In this document: one piece after another, positions 14,931 to 21,783 of the stretch | Layout of the letters: every line of letters begins with the position of its first letter | Numbering within the stretch: position 1 is the first letter of the stretch | Source of the DNA: Acidobacteriaceae bacterium | Lineage (GTDB): Bacteria; Acidobacteriota; Terriglobia; Terriglobales; Acidobacteriaceae | Assembly: GCA_030040115.1 (NCBI GenBank) | Contig: JASHUH010000115.1 | Coordinates: forward strand, 1 to 21,836 | Length of the DNA stretch: 21,836 nucleotides | Direction of reading: 5' to 3' | The notes under the pieces: generated by a model | What the model was told of the DNA's origin: nothing | The model's database searches: none | The model's input: the letters and a program-made list of their open reading frames with translations, nothing else | Made by a program: the position numbers and the translations under genes

Positions 14931-15329
14931 TCAAGAGAGAAGCCGGGCGCGCTTGCCTTGAGATTGCAGTAAGGAGACGGCTTTCTTATCAAAGCTGACA
15001 AATTCTTCGGCGCCGAGCCAGTCGCCCTCGTGAGCGATAACCCCGTCAGCAAAGTCGCCGCTCGCTTCGAGCAGTTCTAGACCGGCCTCGACGGCCGGGA
15101 GATGCGTGACCACATTGGGACTGGTGACGAGCGAACGAATCGAGCGGGCGACCTCTGGAGCCGACTTTTTGTATAGGCTTCGCATCACCCAGGCGAATTC
15201 GCAAAGAACCGCGAGGGGAACAGCAACCCGTTCTGCCGCGCGAAGCAACTGGGCGGCAAGAACGGCTTGTTGTGGATCATCACGCGCCGCGGCGCGCAGA
15301 AGTATGTTCGTGTCCACGGCAATCTTCAT
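14931..15329 (-). CDS. vapC: PIN-domain ribonuclease toxin, VapC type
   Basis: This 132-residue PIN-domain protein has its acidic site visible: Asp6 in V-D-T-N, Glu44 in L-C-E-F, Asp95 in D-F-A-D-G and Asp114 in S-F-D-K-K. Such enzymes cut RNA, often tRNA or rRNA, in a Mg-dependent manner. The start codon overlaps the stop of the upstream AbrB-type gene by 4 bases (ATGA), the standard antitoxin-toxin arrangement. The length is normal and all acidic residues are present, so the toxin looks intact. The RNA target cannot be read from sequence. Confidence 0.87.
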   Translation of the reverse strand: MKIAVDTNILLRAAARDDPQQAVLAAQLLRAAERVAVPLAVLCEFAWVMRSLYKKSAPEVARSIRSLVTSPNVVTHLPAVEAGLELLEASGDFADGVIAHEGDWLGAEEFVSFDKKAVSLLQSQGKRARLLS

Positions 15330-15577
15330 CGCTTACCCGCCCAGGCCTCTTCTGTGAACTTCTTGATCTGCGCAATAGTGAATCTGGGGCCGCCCTTCTG
15401 CTCCAGGCTGCCGATAAAGTTGTCGATGGAGCCCGTCTTGGGTACAGCTCCAACCACGAGCCGGCCGTCGGGAAGTTTCTCGACCTCGACCTTCTGCCCG
15501 GGACGGACGTTGAGATGCCGCAGCAGTTCCTGCTTCAGCGTGATCTGGCCCTTGGCGGTGACGGTGAGTGTGGCCAT
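15326..15577 (-). CDS. vapB: AbrB/MazE-type antitoxin of the VapBC pair
   Basis: This 83-residue protein starts with a swapped-hairpin DNA-binding domain: T-V-T-A-K-G-Q-I-T-L then a V-R-P-G-Q-K-V-E-V strand pair (residues 5-36). The C-terminal part (about 50-83) with E-E-A-W-A would wrap the toxin. It normally neutralises VapC and represses the shared promoter. A GAGGGAAGG ribosome site lies about 8 bases upstream of the ATG. The operator is expected in the 194 bases between this gene and hemQ, where no clear palindrome was found. Confidence 0.85.
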   Translation of the reverse strand: MATLTVTAKGQITLKQELLRHLNVRPGQKVEVEKLPDGRLVVGAVPKTGSIDNFIGSLEQKGGPRFTIAQIKKFTEEAWAGKR

Positions 15578-15771
15578 GGCGGCGCCTTCCCTCTTTCATC
15601 GTAAGGCAGATTCTCCTTACCGTCCACAGTGCGAGCCGCTTCCGTCTCACATCGGGGAGCGTTGAAGATGGCGGCCGACAGGCTCGGAGCGAGCGGGGCG
15701 CAGGCCGACGGCGTCTTTTATGCTGTCTTCTTTTCAGTTATTCGCCGTCTTTGCAGTCTTTTTCGTCCAGT

Positions 15772-16665
15772 TCAAAGCTTGCCGCCCAGCCAGCCAATGA
15801 GTTCCTCCACCGGCAGCCGCACCCCGATAAAAAATTGTCCAAACAGCGCGTACACGGCGCTGACTTCGTCGAAGCGCATCTCGTAGATGAGCTTCTTGAA
15901 CGTGACCGGGTCGTCGGCGAACAGGTCGACGCCCCACTCCCAGTCGTCCATGCCGATGGAGCCGGTGATGATCTGGCGCACCTGGTCGCCGTAGCGGCGG
16001 CCGATCATGCCGTGCTCGTGCATCATGCGCTGGCGTTCGGCAAACGGCACGGTGTACCAGTTCACGCCCTCGCCGCGCTTGCGGTCCATGGGATAAAAGC
16101 AGATGTATTTCGCATCCGGCACGGAGGGATAGAGGCGCGGGGCCATGGCTTCGGCGCTGCGTTTCATCGACGCGGCCATTTCCGCATTCCACTCCGCCGA
16201 ATTCGGCGCGAAGCCTTTGGCGGCGGCGGCTTCGTAGGTCTTGCGCGTGGATTCATACAGCCCGAGCTCGACGACCGAGACATACGAGTGCACCGGCGTG
16301 AGAAAGTCGTGGAAGCGCGTCTGGGCCAAATCGAGTTCGATCTGGTTGAGGGCTTCGAGCGCGTCGCGAAAGTGGATGAGGATCAGGTCGGCTTTGTGGC
16401 CGAGTTCGGAGTAGAGCGCGGAGTGGGCGGGGCCGTCGGCGGTTTCGCGCTCGAGCGCCTTCATCGCCGCGACTGCTTCAGAGACAATCGCCTGACGTTC
16501 GCCCTGCGCGCAGCAGCGCCACGACTTCCAGTCGAAGCGGAAGAACTGATGCAGGACAAATGAGCCTTCGAGGGTCAACGGGACAGGGGGAAAATCGGCC
16601 AATGGAGTCACCTCAAAACCTTCTTCGGAATCAAGCCCCATCGTAGCAAAGCGGGGTGGGAGCAT
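15772..16665 (-). CDS. hemQ: HemQ/ChdC coproheme decarboxylase (chlorite-dismutase family)
   Basis: This 297-residue protein makes heme b from coproheme in the coproporphyrin-dependent pathway. Family marks are Y-P-M-D-R-K-R at 191-197 (catalytic Tyr191), M-M-H-E-H-G at 214-219 (probable proximal heme ligand His218), and D-D-W-E-W-G-V-D-L-F-A-D-D-P at 240-253. An E-M-R-F-D-E-V-S-A segment follows at 262-270. It is longer than the roughly 250-residue Firmicutes proteins, partly from an Ala-rich insert at about 145-175. The start is uncertain: the ATG at 16665 or 16641 would fit, and neither has a clear Shine-Dalgarno. It is divergent from a DedA-family gene. Confidence 0.92.
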   Translation of the reverse strand: MLPPRFATMGLDSEEGFEVTPLADFPPVPLTLEGSFVLHQFFRFDWKSWRCCAQGERQAIVSEAVAAMKALERETADGPAHSALYSELGHKADLILIHFRDALEALNQIELDLAQTRFHDFLTPVHSYVSVVELGLYESTRKTYEAAAAKGFAPNSAEWNAEMAASMKRSAEAMAPRLYPSVPDAKYICFYPMDRKRGEGVNWYTVPFAERQRMMHEHGMIGRRYGDQVRQIITGSIGMDDWEWGVDLFADDPVTFKKLIYEMRFDEVSAVYALFGQFFIGVRLPVEELIGWLGGKL

Positions 16666-16760
16666 CGAAAAAGAAGCAAGGCTGGATGGGATCGTGGTTT
16701 CCCACCTGAACCGATGCGCAAGGAACGCGCACTGAGATGAGGCGCCCGCAGCCGATCCCT

Positions 16761-16779
16761 GGCGGGGGCAAATCCCGCC
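16761..16779. repeat. GGCGGG-N7-CCCGCC hairpin between hemQ and dedA
   Basis: GGCGGG and CCCGCC enclose the 7-base GGCAAAT, the same 6-base stem as the inner part of the hairpin at 4907-4941 (loop CAATTTA). It lies in the divergent promoter region, so it is not a terminator by position. It may be a copy of a dispersed palindrome or a regulatory site. Confidence 0.4.
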
Positions 16780-16791
16780 GGCACAGCCTTA

Positions 16792-16797
16792 TATACT
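16792..16797 (+). promoter_or_regulatory. Candidate -10 element of the DedA-family gene
   Basis: TATACT ends 10 bases before the ATG at 16808, implying a very short or absent leader. GGAAAAG in between could serve as a weak ribosome site. No convincing -35 is present. The same hexamer precedes the phosphatase gene. Confidence 0.35.
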
Positions 16798-16807
16798 GGA
16801 AAAGCGC

Positions 16808-17503
16808 ATGAACGAAAAGATTCTGGCCCTCCTCGTGCAATTGATTACCCATGTCATTGACGTTGGGGGGTATGGCGGAATCGTGGCGCTGATCACGCTG
16901 AATTCAAGCGGCGTTGCGATTCCCTCCGAACTGATCCTGCCGTTTTCCGGGTACCTGGTTTATCTGGGGCGCTTCGATCTATTGCTTGTCGCGACAGCGG
17001 GAGCTCTGGGATGTAATATCGGTTCGGCGATTGCCTACTGGATCGGCGCCAAGGGCGGGCGGCCGCTGGTGGTGCGCTACGGCAAATGGGTCATGATGAA
17101 CCAGCATGATCTGGATCGCATGACCTGGTTCTTCGACCGGTACGGTTCGATCACAATCCTGGTGGGGCGTATGCTGCCGCTGGTGCAATCCTTCGTGGCC
17201 TTTCCGGCAGGCATTGCCAGGATGCCGCGGCTGCGCTTTCACATCTATACTACGGTGGGTTCCTTGATCTGGTATTTTTCGCTGACTTGGGCAGGCATGA
17301 AGCTGGGCGAAAAATGGCATACGGACCCGCGCTTGGAGGAGGCGTTTCACCGCTTTCATTTGGTCGTCGAGCTGGCCCTGCTGGCGGCGGTGCTGTGGTT
17401 CGTATGGACGCATTGGAACCGCAGAAACGCTTCGCGGGAATTTACGGAGCAAAGAACGATCCTTAGGAAAGGCGCGAAATTCGAGCAGCCGGAAAATGAA
17501 TAG
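16808..17503 (+). CDS. DedA/VTT-family membrane protein
   Basis: This 231-residue integral membrane protein has the DedA fold. Conserved blocks are I-P-S-E-L-I-L-P-F-S-G-Y at 38-49, G-C-N-I-G-S-A-I-A-Y-W-I-G at 68-80, and G-R-M-L-P-L-V-Q-S-F-V-A-F-P-A-G at 120-135. Family members act in membrane-potential maintenance and in lipid (undecaprenyl-phosphate or phospholipid) recycling at the inner membrane. Glu41 and Arg121 of the key charged set are kept, but the position where many DedA proteins have a second Arg (P-x-x-R) is Gln127. The C-terminal 30 residues are a charged cytoplasmic tail. It is divergent from hemQ and followed 163 bases later by the inositol-phosphate synthase gene. Confidence 0.88.
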   Translation: MNEKILALLVQLITHVIDVGGYGGIVALITLNSSGVAIPSELILPFSGYLVYLGRFDLLLVATAGALGCNIGSAIAYWIGAKGGRPLVVRYGKWVMMNQHDLDRMTWFFDRYGSITILVGRMLPLVQSFVAFPAGIARMPRLRFHIYTTVGSLIWYFSLTWAGMKLGEKWHTDPRLEEAFHRFHLVVELALLAAVLWFVWTHWNRRNASREFTEQRTILRKGAKFEQPENE

Positions 17504-17666
17504 ACGTGGCGCCGGGGATCGTGCGGCAGTGGGTCCTTGTGGGCGCGCCCGTTGTTTTTCCGGGAGGATTCGGCGCGACGCACAGGCGAGCGCACGGCGT
17601 GGGTGAAAGCGGAACCGGTTTCGAAGCAGATTACGATTTTTACTAAAGAAGAGTGAGGAAAGAATC

Positions 17667-19025
17667 ATGGCAGGTGCGAAACAAAGCGGCCCCAAGAGCG
17701 CCGCAAAGAAAACAGGGGGCGTGCAGGTGGCGCCCGCCACCGGGAAACTGGGAGTAATGGTCGTGGGCATGGGCGCCGTGGCCACGACGATGATCGCGGG
17801 GGTGGAAGCTGTCCGCCGCGGAATGGCCAAGCCGATCGGCTCGCTGACCCAGATGGGCGCCATTCGTCTGGGCAAGCGCACCGACAACCGTTCGCCCTTG
17901 ATCAAGGATTTTGTTCCACTGGCGGATTTGAATGATCTCACCTTCACGGGCTGGGACATTTTCGAGGACAACGTCTACGAGTCGGCCGCCCACGCCAAGG
18001 TGCTGGACAAGGAAACGTTGGAAAAGATGAAGCCTTACCTGGAAACCATCAAGCCCCTGCCGGCGGTCTTCGACCAGTTTTACGTGAAGCGGCTGCACGG
18101 CACGCATGTGAAACAGGGCAAAAACAAGCGCGAGCTGGCCGACCAGGTGATCGCGGACATTCGCGCCTTCAAAAAAACGGTGGATCGCGTGGTGATGATC
18201 TGGTGCGGGTCGACGGAGATCTTTATGGAGCCGTCGGCAGTGCACGCGTCGCTGGAAAATTTCGAGAAGGGGCTGGTGTGCAACGATGTGGGCATCGCGC
18301 CCTCGCAGATTTACGCCTATGCGGCGCTGTGCGAAGGGGTGCCGTTCGCCAACGGAGCGCCGAACCTGACCGTGGATACCGCGGCGTTGATCGAGCTTTC
18401 GAAGCGCAACGCGGCCCCTATCTGCGGCAAGGACTTCAAGACCGGTCAAACGTTCATGAAGACGGTGCTGGCGCCAGCCTTCAAAGCCCGCATGCTGGGC
18501 GTCTCGGGGTGGTTTTCAACCAATATCCTGGGCAACCGCGATGGCGAAGTGCTGGACGATCCGCAGTCGTTCAAGACCAAGGAGGAGTCGAAGCTCGGCT
18601 CGCTCGAATACATCTTCCAGCCGGAGCTGTATCCGGAGCTCTATCACGACCTCTACCACAAGATCCGCATCAACTACTATCCGCCGCGGGGCGACGAGAA
18701 AGAGGCGTGGGACAACATCGACATCTTCGGCTGGTTGGGCTACCCCATGCAGCTCAAGGTGAATTTCCTGTGCCGCGACTCGATTTTGGCTGCGCCCATC
18801 GCTTTGGATTTGGTGCTGTTCCTGGATCTGGCCAAGCGCACGCCGGAACTCAGGTCAATCGGGATTCAGGAGTGGCTGAGCTTCTATCTGAAATCGCCGC
18901 AGACCGCCGAGGGGCTTTACCCGGAGCACGATCTGTTCATCCAGTCCATGAAGCTTAAGAACACGCTGCGGCATATTATGGGCCAGGACTTGATCACCCA
19001 CCTGGGCCTGGAATATTACGACTGA
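17667..19025 (+). CDS. ino1: Inositol-3-phosphate synthase
   Basis: This 452-residue NAD-dependent enzyme converts glucose 6-phosphate to 1L-myo-inositol 1-phosphate, the entry to inositol lipids and other inositol compounds. A Rossmann nucleotide loop G-M-G-A-V-A-T-T lies at 34-41. The active-site segments G-K-D-F-K-T-G-Q-T (254-262) and S-T-N-I-L-G-N-R-D-G (284-293) match the family's D-D-x-K-S-G-Q-T and N-x-L-G-N-N-D-G blocks. The basic Ala/Lys-rich first 25 residues look like a flexible extension. GAGGAAAG before the ATG supports the start. The gene ends 36 bases before a strong terminator, so it is probably a single-gene unit or the end of one with dedA. Confidence 0.93.
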   Translation: MAGAKQSGPKSAAKKTGGVQVAPATGKLGVMVVGMGAVATTMIAGVEAVRRGMAKPIGSLTQMGAIRLGKRTDNRSPLIKDFVPLADLNDLTFTGWDIFEDNVYESAAHAKVLDKETLEKMKPYLETIKPLPAVFDQFYVKRLHGTHVKQGKNKRELADQVIADIRAFKKTVDRVVMIWCGSTEIFMEPSAVHASLENFEKGLVCNDVGIAPSQIYAYAALCEGVPFANGAPNLTVDTAALIELSKRNAAPICGKDFKTGQTFMKTVLAPAFKARMLGVSGWFSTNILGNRDGEVLDDPQSFKTKEESKLGSLEYIFQPELYPELYHDLYHKIRINYYPPRGDEKEAWDNIDIFGWLGYPMQLKVNFLCRDSILAAPIALDLVLFLDLAKRTPELRSIGIQEWLSFYLKSPQTAEGLYPEHDLFIQSMKLKNTLRHIMGQDLITHLGLEYYD

Positions 19026-19061
19026 GGACTCGCCGTCCAGGCGAGACCGATTACCGGACCA

Positions 19062-19102
19062 AAGCAAAAAGCCCCCCTCGTGAGAGATGAGGCTTTTTGC
19101 TT
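19062..19102. terminator. Bidirectional terminator between ino1 and the GvpL/F gene
   Basis: AAGCAAAAAGCC (19062-19073) and GGCTTTTTGCTT (19091-19102) form a perfect 12-base stem with a 17-base loop. A run of A on one arm and T on the other makes it usable from both strands. It lies between convergent stops at 19025 (ino1) and 19120 (GvpL/F). This is the clearest intrinsic terminator in the window. Confidence 0.85.
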
Positions 19103-19119
19103 GGGCGCAAAGTTGCGGA

Positions 19120-19917
19120 TCAGATCAGCACCGGTTCAAGAACCCTCGCGGAAATAACCGGCGCCGCTTCCGGCGCGGCGGCTTGCGCATGGCTGGAGCG
19201 GGTGAGCCGGTGAACGAAGTGATACGGCGGCCAGGGGCCGGAGAGCTGCAAATGGCACTCCCGCATGGAGATAATGGTGGAGGCAAATTTGTTTTGATAC
19301 CGCTCCACGCATTTGCGATCGATGAGATGGGCGATATCGAGGACCATCTTGCCGTTTTCCAGCAGCCGGCAGCTTACCTCTTCGTCCAAAGGAGCAAAGA
19401 GCCGGTGCATCTGGAAGCTCACCGTGCGGGCGCGGGTTTGGCGTTCGCGGATCCGGGTCGCATTTTCACGCAGGGTAGTCAAATATTCCCGGCCCACACC
19501 CTCCGCGCGCGGAAGCCGTTCCAGATCGTGGCCGCAACCATCATCGACGAAAATCTTCAAGTGCATTTCGGCTTTGCCACGTAATTTGTCAATATTGCCG
19601 AGAAACTGGCGCTGATTGGAGCGGATCGACCGGCGTAGCGCCTCGTCGTCCAGGAAGACGGTCCCGAACCGGAAGGGAAGGACCGTGGAATGCTGGAAGC
19701 AGTCCGCGATGACCCGGGCGTGATCGACTCCCGCTTTCTGACTCAGGGATTCGTGGGAATTGTGTTCGCTGACGACGACCGCAAGATCACTGGCTGGATA
19801 AAGAAAAACCTGATTTCCGCTCACTCCGAGGACGGACACCATGGGGATGGGCTTGCGATGACGGGCCAATTCAGGAAATGCTTGCTTTTCTCCGATGCAG
19901 TAGGCATACCATGCCAT
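19120..19917 (-). CDS. GvpL/GvpF-family protein without other gas-vesicle genes
   Basis: This 265-residue protein fits the GvpL/GvpF family. Marks are the N-terminal strand Y-A-Y-C-I-G at 4-9, the highly typical L-P-F-R-F-G-T-V-F at 80-88 followed by D-D-E-A-L-R, and L-R-G-K-A-E-M-H-L-K at 112-121. Near the C-terminus is S-G-P-W-P-P-Y-H-F-V at 226-235. In gas-vesicle clusters these proteins are accessory or minor structural components that bind the shell protein GvpA. None of gvpA, gvpN, gvpK or gvpG is present within the window, so the role here is open. An ACGGAG element lies before the ATG. The upstream 406 bases are gene-free. Confidence 0.85.
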   Translation of the reverse strand: MAWYAYCIGEKQAFPELARHRKPIPMVSVLGVSGNQVFLYPASDLAVVVSEHNSHESLSQKAGVDHARVIADCFQHSTVLPFRFGTVFLDDEALRRSIRSNQRQFLGNIDKLRGKAEMHLKIFVDDGCGHDLERLPRAEGVGREYLTTLRENATRIRERQTRARTVSFQMHRLFAPLDEEVSCRLLENGKMVLDIAHLIDRKCVERYQNKFASTIISMRECHLQLSGPWPPYHFVHRLTRSSHAQAAAPEAAPVISARVLEPVLI

Positions 19918-20323
19918 GACGAGACACTCCGTTCGCGTGCGTTCGTGCTGCTCTGCGCCGCTCGTTGGTGAAGCTCTGTGAACTTGGGAACAACTGCATG
20001 CATAGTGGAGGCTAGAGATTTGTCGGTGAGGCTTACCTGACTGGAACTATGCGCATACTAGCCTCGCGGAAATACGACTGGCAACCTCTGTTGTCACAAA
20101 GGGACCGGAAGTGAGCACAATTTCGAAAAGTCACTTTTATATTAGCAAAGTTCTAATTCATATTACGAAAATCCGGCGCGGAGAAGAGGCGAGCCGGAAA
20201 ACAGACATGCCGAACTTAACGAGGTTGGGCGCTGGACGAGAAGGGACGAGGGACAGGTCCCCAGAACGGCCTGAATGCGTCTTCGATCAAAAGGAAATGG
20301 CCGTTGTGAGGACCGCAACCAAT
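19918..20323. other. Intergenic region upstream of the GvpL/F gene, with an AT-rich island
   Basis: No supported gene is seen. An unusually AT-rich patch at about 20108-20180 contains promoter-like text on the minus strand (TAATATAAAA). Closer to the gene are the perfect 10-base palindrome TATGCGCATA (20048-20057) and the inverted pair GAGGCTAG/CTAGCCTC (20008-20015, 20058-20065). These could be operator elements for the GvpL/F gene. Confidence 0.45.
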
Positions 20324-20845
20324 TTAGGGCAGAAGGTGTGCGAAGTGCAGAAAAAGGACGAGGTTGAGCAAGACGGACATGGCCAGGAGGACCAGGGCAA
20401 TGAGCGCAATGACGTTCATCCTGGCGCCAAGCTTTTTGAGGCCCTCCTTCAGTTCCTGTTGTTCGATCGAGTTGCGGCTGGTGGCCTCGTGAAGCCTCTC
20501 CAACCGGTCTTCGACCCGCTTGAGCGCAGTATTCTGCTCCAACAACTCAGCGCTAAGGTCGCGCTGCCGGGTCTCTAGATCAGCCAGCCCATTTTCGACC
20601 GGCAGGAGATCGATGGGAGGCGCGGGTTTTGGAGGGTGGGGCGCGAGGATGTTAGAGACGGCAGTTACAATGTTGCCATCGAGCAAGGGCAGCAGGCGCT
20701 GTGCGAAAGGCACCGCCGTGCGCAGCGCACTGAAAGCGCGTTGTAATGGGGAGGATCCTTCCCCGGCAGCCGGTTTCGGCGCGGCGAGGTTGGTCGTGCG
20801 TTGACCTTGCTCAGAAATCTCCACAACCTTCTTGGGATCGCTCAC
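20324..20845 (-). CDS. Coiled-coil protein with C-terminal membrane anchor
   Basis: This 173-residue protein has no recognised family. It has a polar, Pro-rich N-terminal half, a heptad-rich probable coiled coil at about 84-140 (E-T-R-Q-R-D-L then L-E-Q-N-T-A-L-K-R-V), and one strongly hydrophobic helix at about 144-167 near the C-terminus. It would be tail-anchored in the inner membrane with the coiled coil in the cytoplasm. The start is GTG at 20845, supported by GGAAGAGGGG upstream. It is divergent from a DUF502 membrane protein with 135 bases between the starts, so the two may be co-regulated. The function is unknown. Confidence 0.65.
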   Translation of the reverse strand: MSDPKKVVEISEQGQRTTNLAAPKPAAGEGSSPLQRAFSALRTAVPFAQRLLPLLDGNIVTAVSNILAPHPPKPAPPIDLLPVENGLADLETRQRDLSAELLEQNTALKRVEDRLERLHEATSRNSIEQQELKEGLKKLGARMNVIALIALVLLAMSVLLNLVLFLHFAHLLP

Positions 20846-20980
20846 GGACCGCCCCTCTTCCTACAGGATAAAGTCAAATCCCTGGGCCAACCGGAGAAAT
20901 TGCGGTGGGACGAGAGAGACGGTCTTTGGCGTCCGCCCAGGCGCCGGTTTTCGCGTATTCTCATACCCAAGGAGAGGCGT

Positions 20981-21607
20981 GTGAAACCAGTTTTCAGTTA
21001 CGCCCTGCGCAGCCTGCAGAGCAACATTCTGGCCGGGATCCTCACCATCGGACCCCTGTTCGTGACCTGGCTGATCTTCAGTTTTCTCCTCAGCGCGCTG
21101 GCCAAGGCCGGAATGCCGGTGGTGCAGTTGTTTGCCGGGATTTTTCCCCGCGCCTGGCTGAGCCAGCCCTGGATGGAGTCGGCGCTCGCGGTTTTGCTGA
21201 CGCTGGCCATGCTGTATGTCCTCGGCCGGCTTACTTCGGTCGTAATCGGGCGGCAAGCGTTCCATCTTTTCGAGGCGGTGCTGGAGCGGTTGCCCTTTGT
21301 GGCCAAGGTGTACACTTCGGTGCGCCAACTGCTCGATTCGATGATGGCGAAGAAGGAGACCAGCCAGCGGGTGGTGCTGGTGGATTTTCCCCTTCAGGGC
21401 CAGAAAAGCATTGGATTTTTGACCCGGACGATGAGAGACGCCGCAACGGGAGAAACACTGGCGGCGGTGCTCTTGCCCAACGCCATCAATCCTACGTCGG
21501 CCTTCCTGCAGGTGCTGCCCATGGAGCGGGTGACGGAAACCAACCTGACCATGGAACAGGCGATGAGCATGCTGATGACAGGCGGGGCCGTGGGACCGGC
21601 CTCGTAG
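20981..21607 (+). CDS. DUF502-family membrane protein, C-terminus fused to IS sequence
   Basis: This protein of about 208 residues starts at a GTG (20981) with AAGGAGA 5-6 bases upstream; an upstream ATG in frame (20801) would overlap the divergent gene and lacks support. Two transmembrane segments (about 15-40 and 60-85) with I-G-P-L-F-V-T-W are followed by a soluble domain. That domain carries P-F-V-A-K-V-Y-T-S-V-R-Q, F-P-L-Q-G-Q-K-S-I-G-F-L-T and L-P-N-A-I-N-P-T-S-A-F. All are typical of DUF502, a widespread bacterial and plant membrane family of poorly known function. The last 5-6 residues and the stop lie in DNA that also matches an IS110 transposase in the opposite direction. Confidence 0.85.
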   Translation: MKPVFSYALRSLQSNILAGILTIGPLFVTWLIFSFLLSALAKAGMPVVQLFAGIFPRAWLSQPWMESALAVLLTLAMLYVLGRLTSVVIGRQAFHLFEAVLERLPFVAKVYTSVRQLLDSMMAKKETSQRVVLVDFPLQGQKSIGFLTRTMRDAATGETLAAVLLPNAINPTSAFLQVLPMERVTETNLTMEQAMSMLMTGGAVGPAS

Positions 21608-21783
21608 CAGACCCGCAACTGCTCGGCCGGCCCCAGCTTCCTGACCAGTTTGCGCACCGACTCGGCGCGGTTGGCGATCACACCCAGACTGCGCACTTCC
21701 CCATCTGGCTCGGCGACCGCGACGGCGACGGCGATCGTCTCGGCATGGACATCCAAACCTAAAAATCGTACCTTCTTCTGCAT
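21589..21783 (-). pseudogene. IS110-family transposase, N-terminal remnant
   Basis: The first about 65 residues read as the start of an IS110 (DEDD/RuvC-like) transposase: F-L-G-L-D-V-H-A-E-T-I-A-V-A-V-A with the first catalytic Asp11, and V-C-Y-E-A-G-P-T with catalytic Glu61. A GAGAGGAA ribosome site precedes the ATG at 21783. After Thr65 the frame stays open but its translation no longer resembles IS110; it is the antisense of the DUF502 gene. The rest of the transposase, including the C-terminal Ser-containing domain, is therefore missing. The visible fragment cannot encode an active enzyme. Confidence 0.82.

Noticed and set aside
15707..15749. GACGGCG/CGCCGTC inverted repeat downstream of hemQ
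   Set aside because: Seven-base arms with a 29-base loop and no T tract; too weak to call a terminator.
15568..16563. 331-codon plus-strand open frame opposite hemQ
   Set aside because: Shadow of hemQ; His/Val/Gly-rich antisense text.
20241..20261. GGGAC-AG-GTCCC palindrome near the coiled-coil gene
   Set aside because: Five-base arms are too short to distinguish from chance in this base composition.
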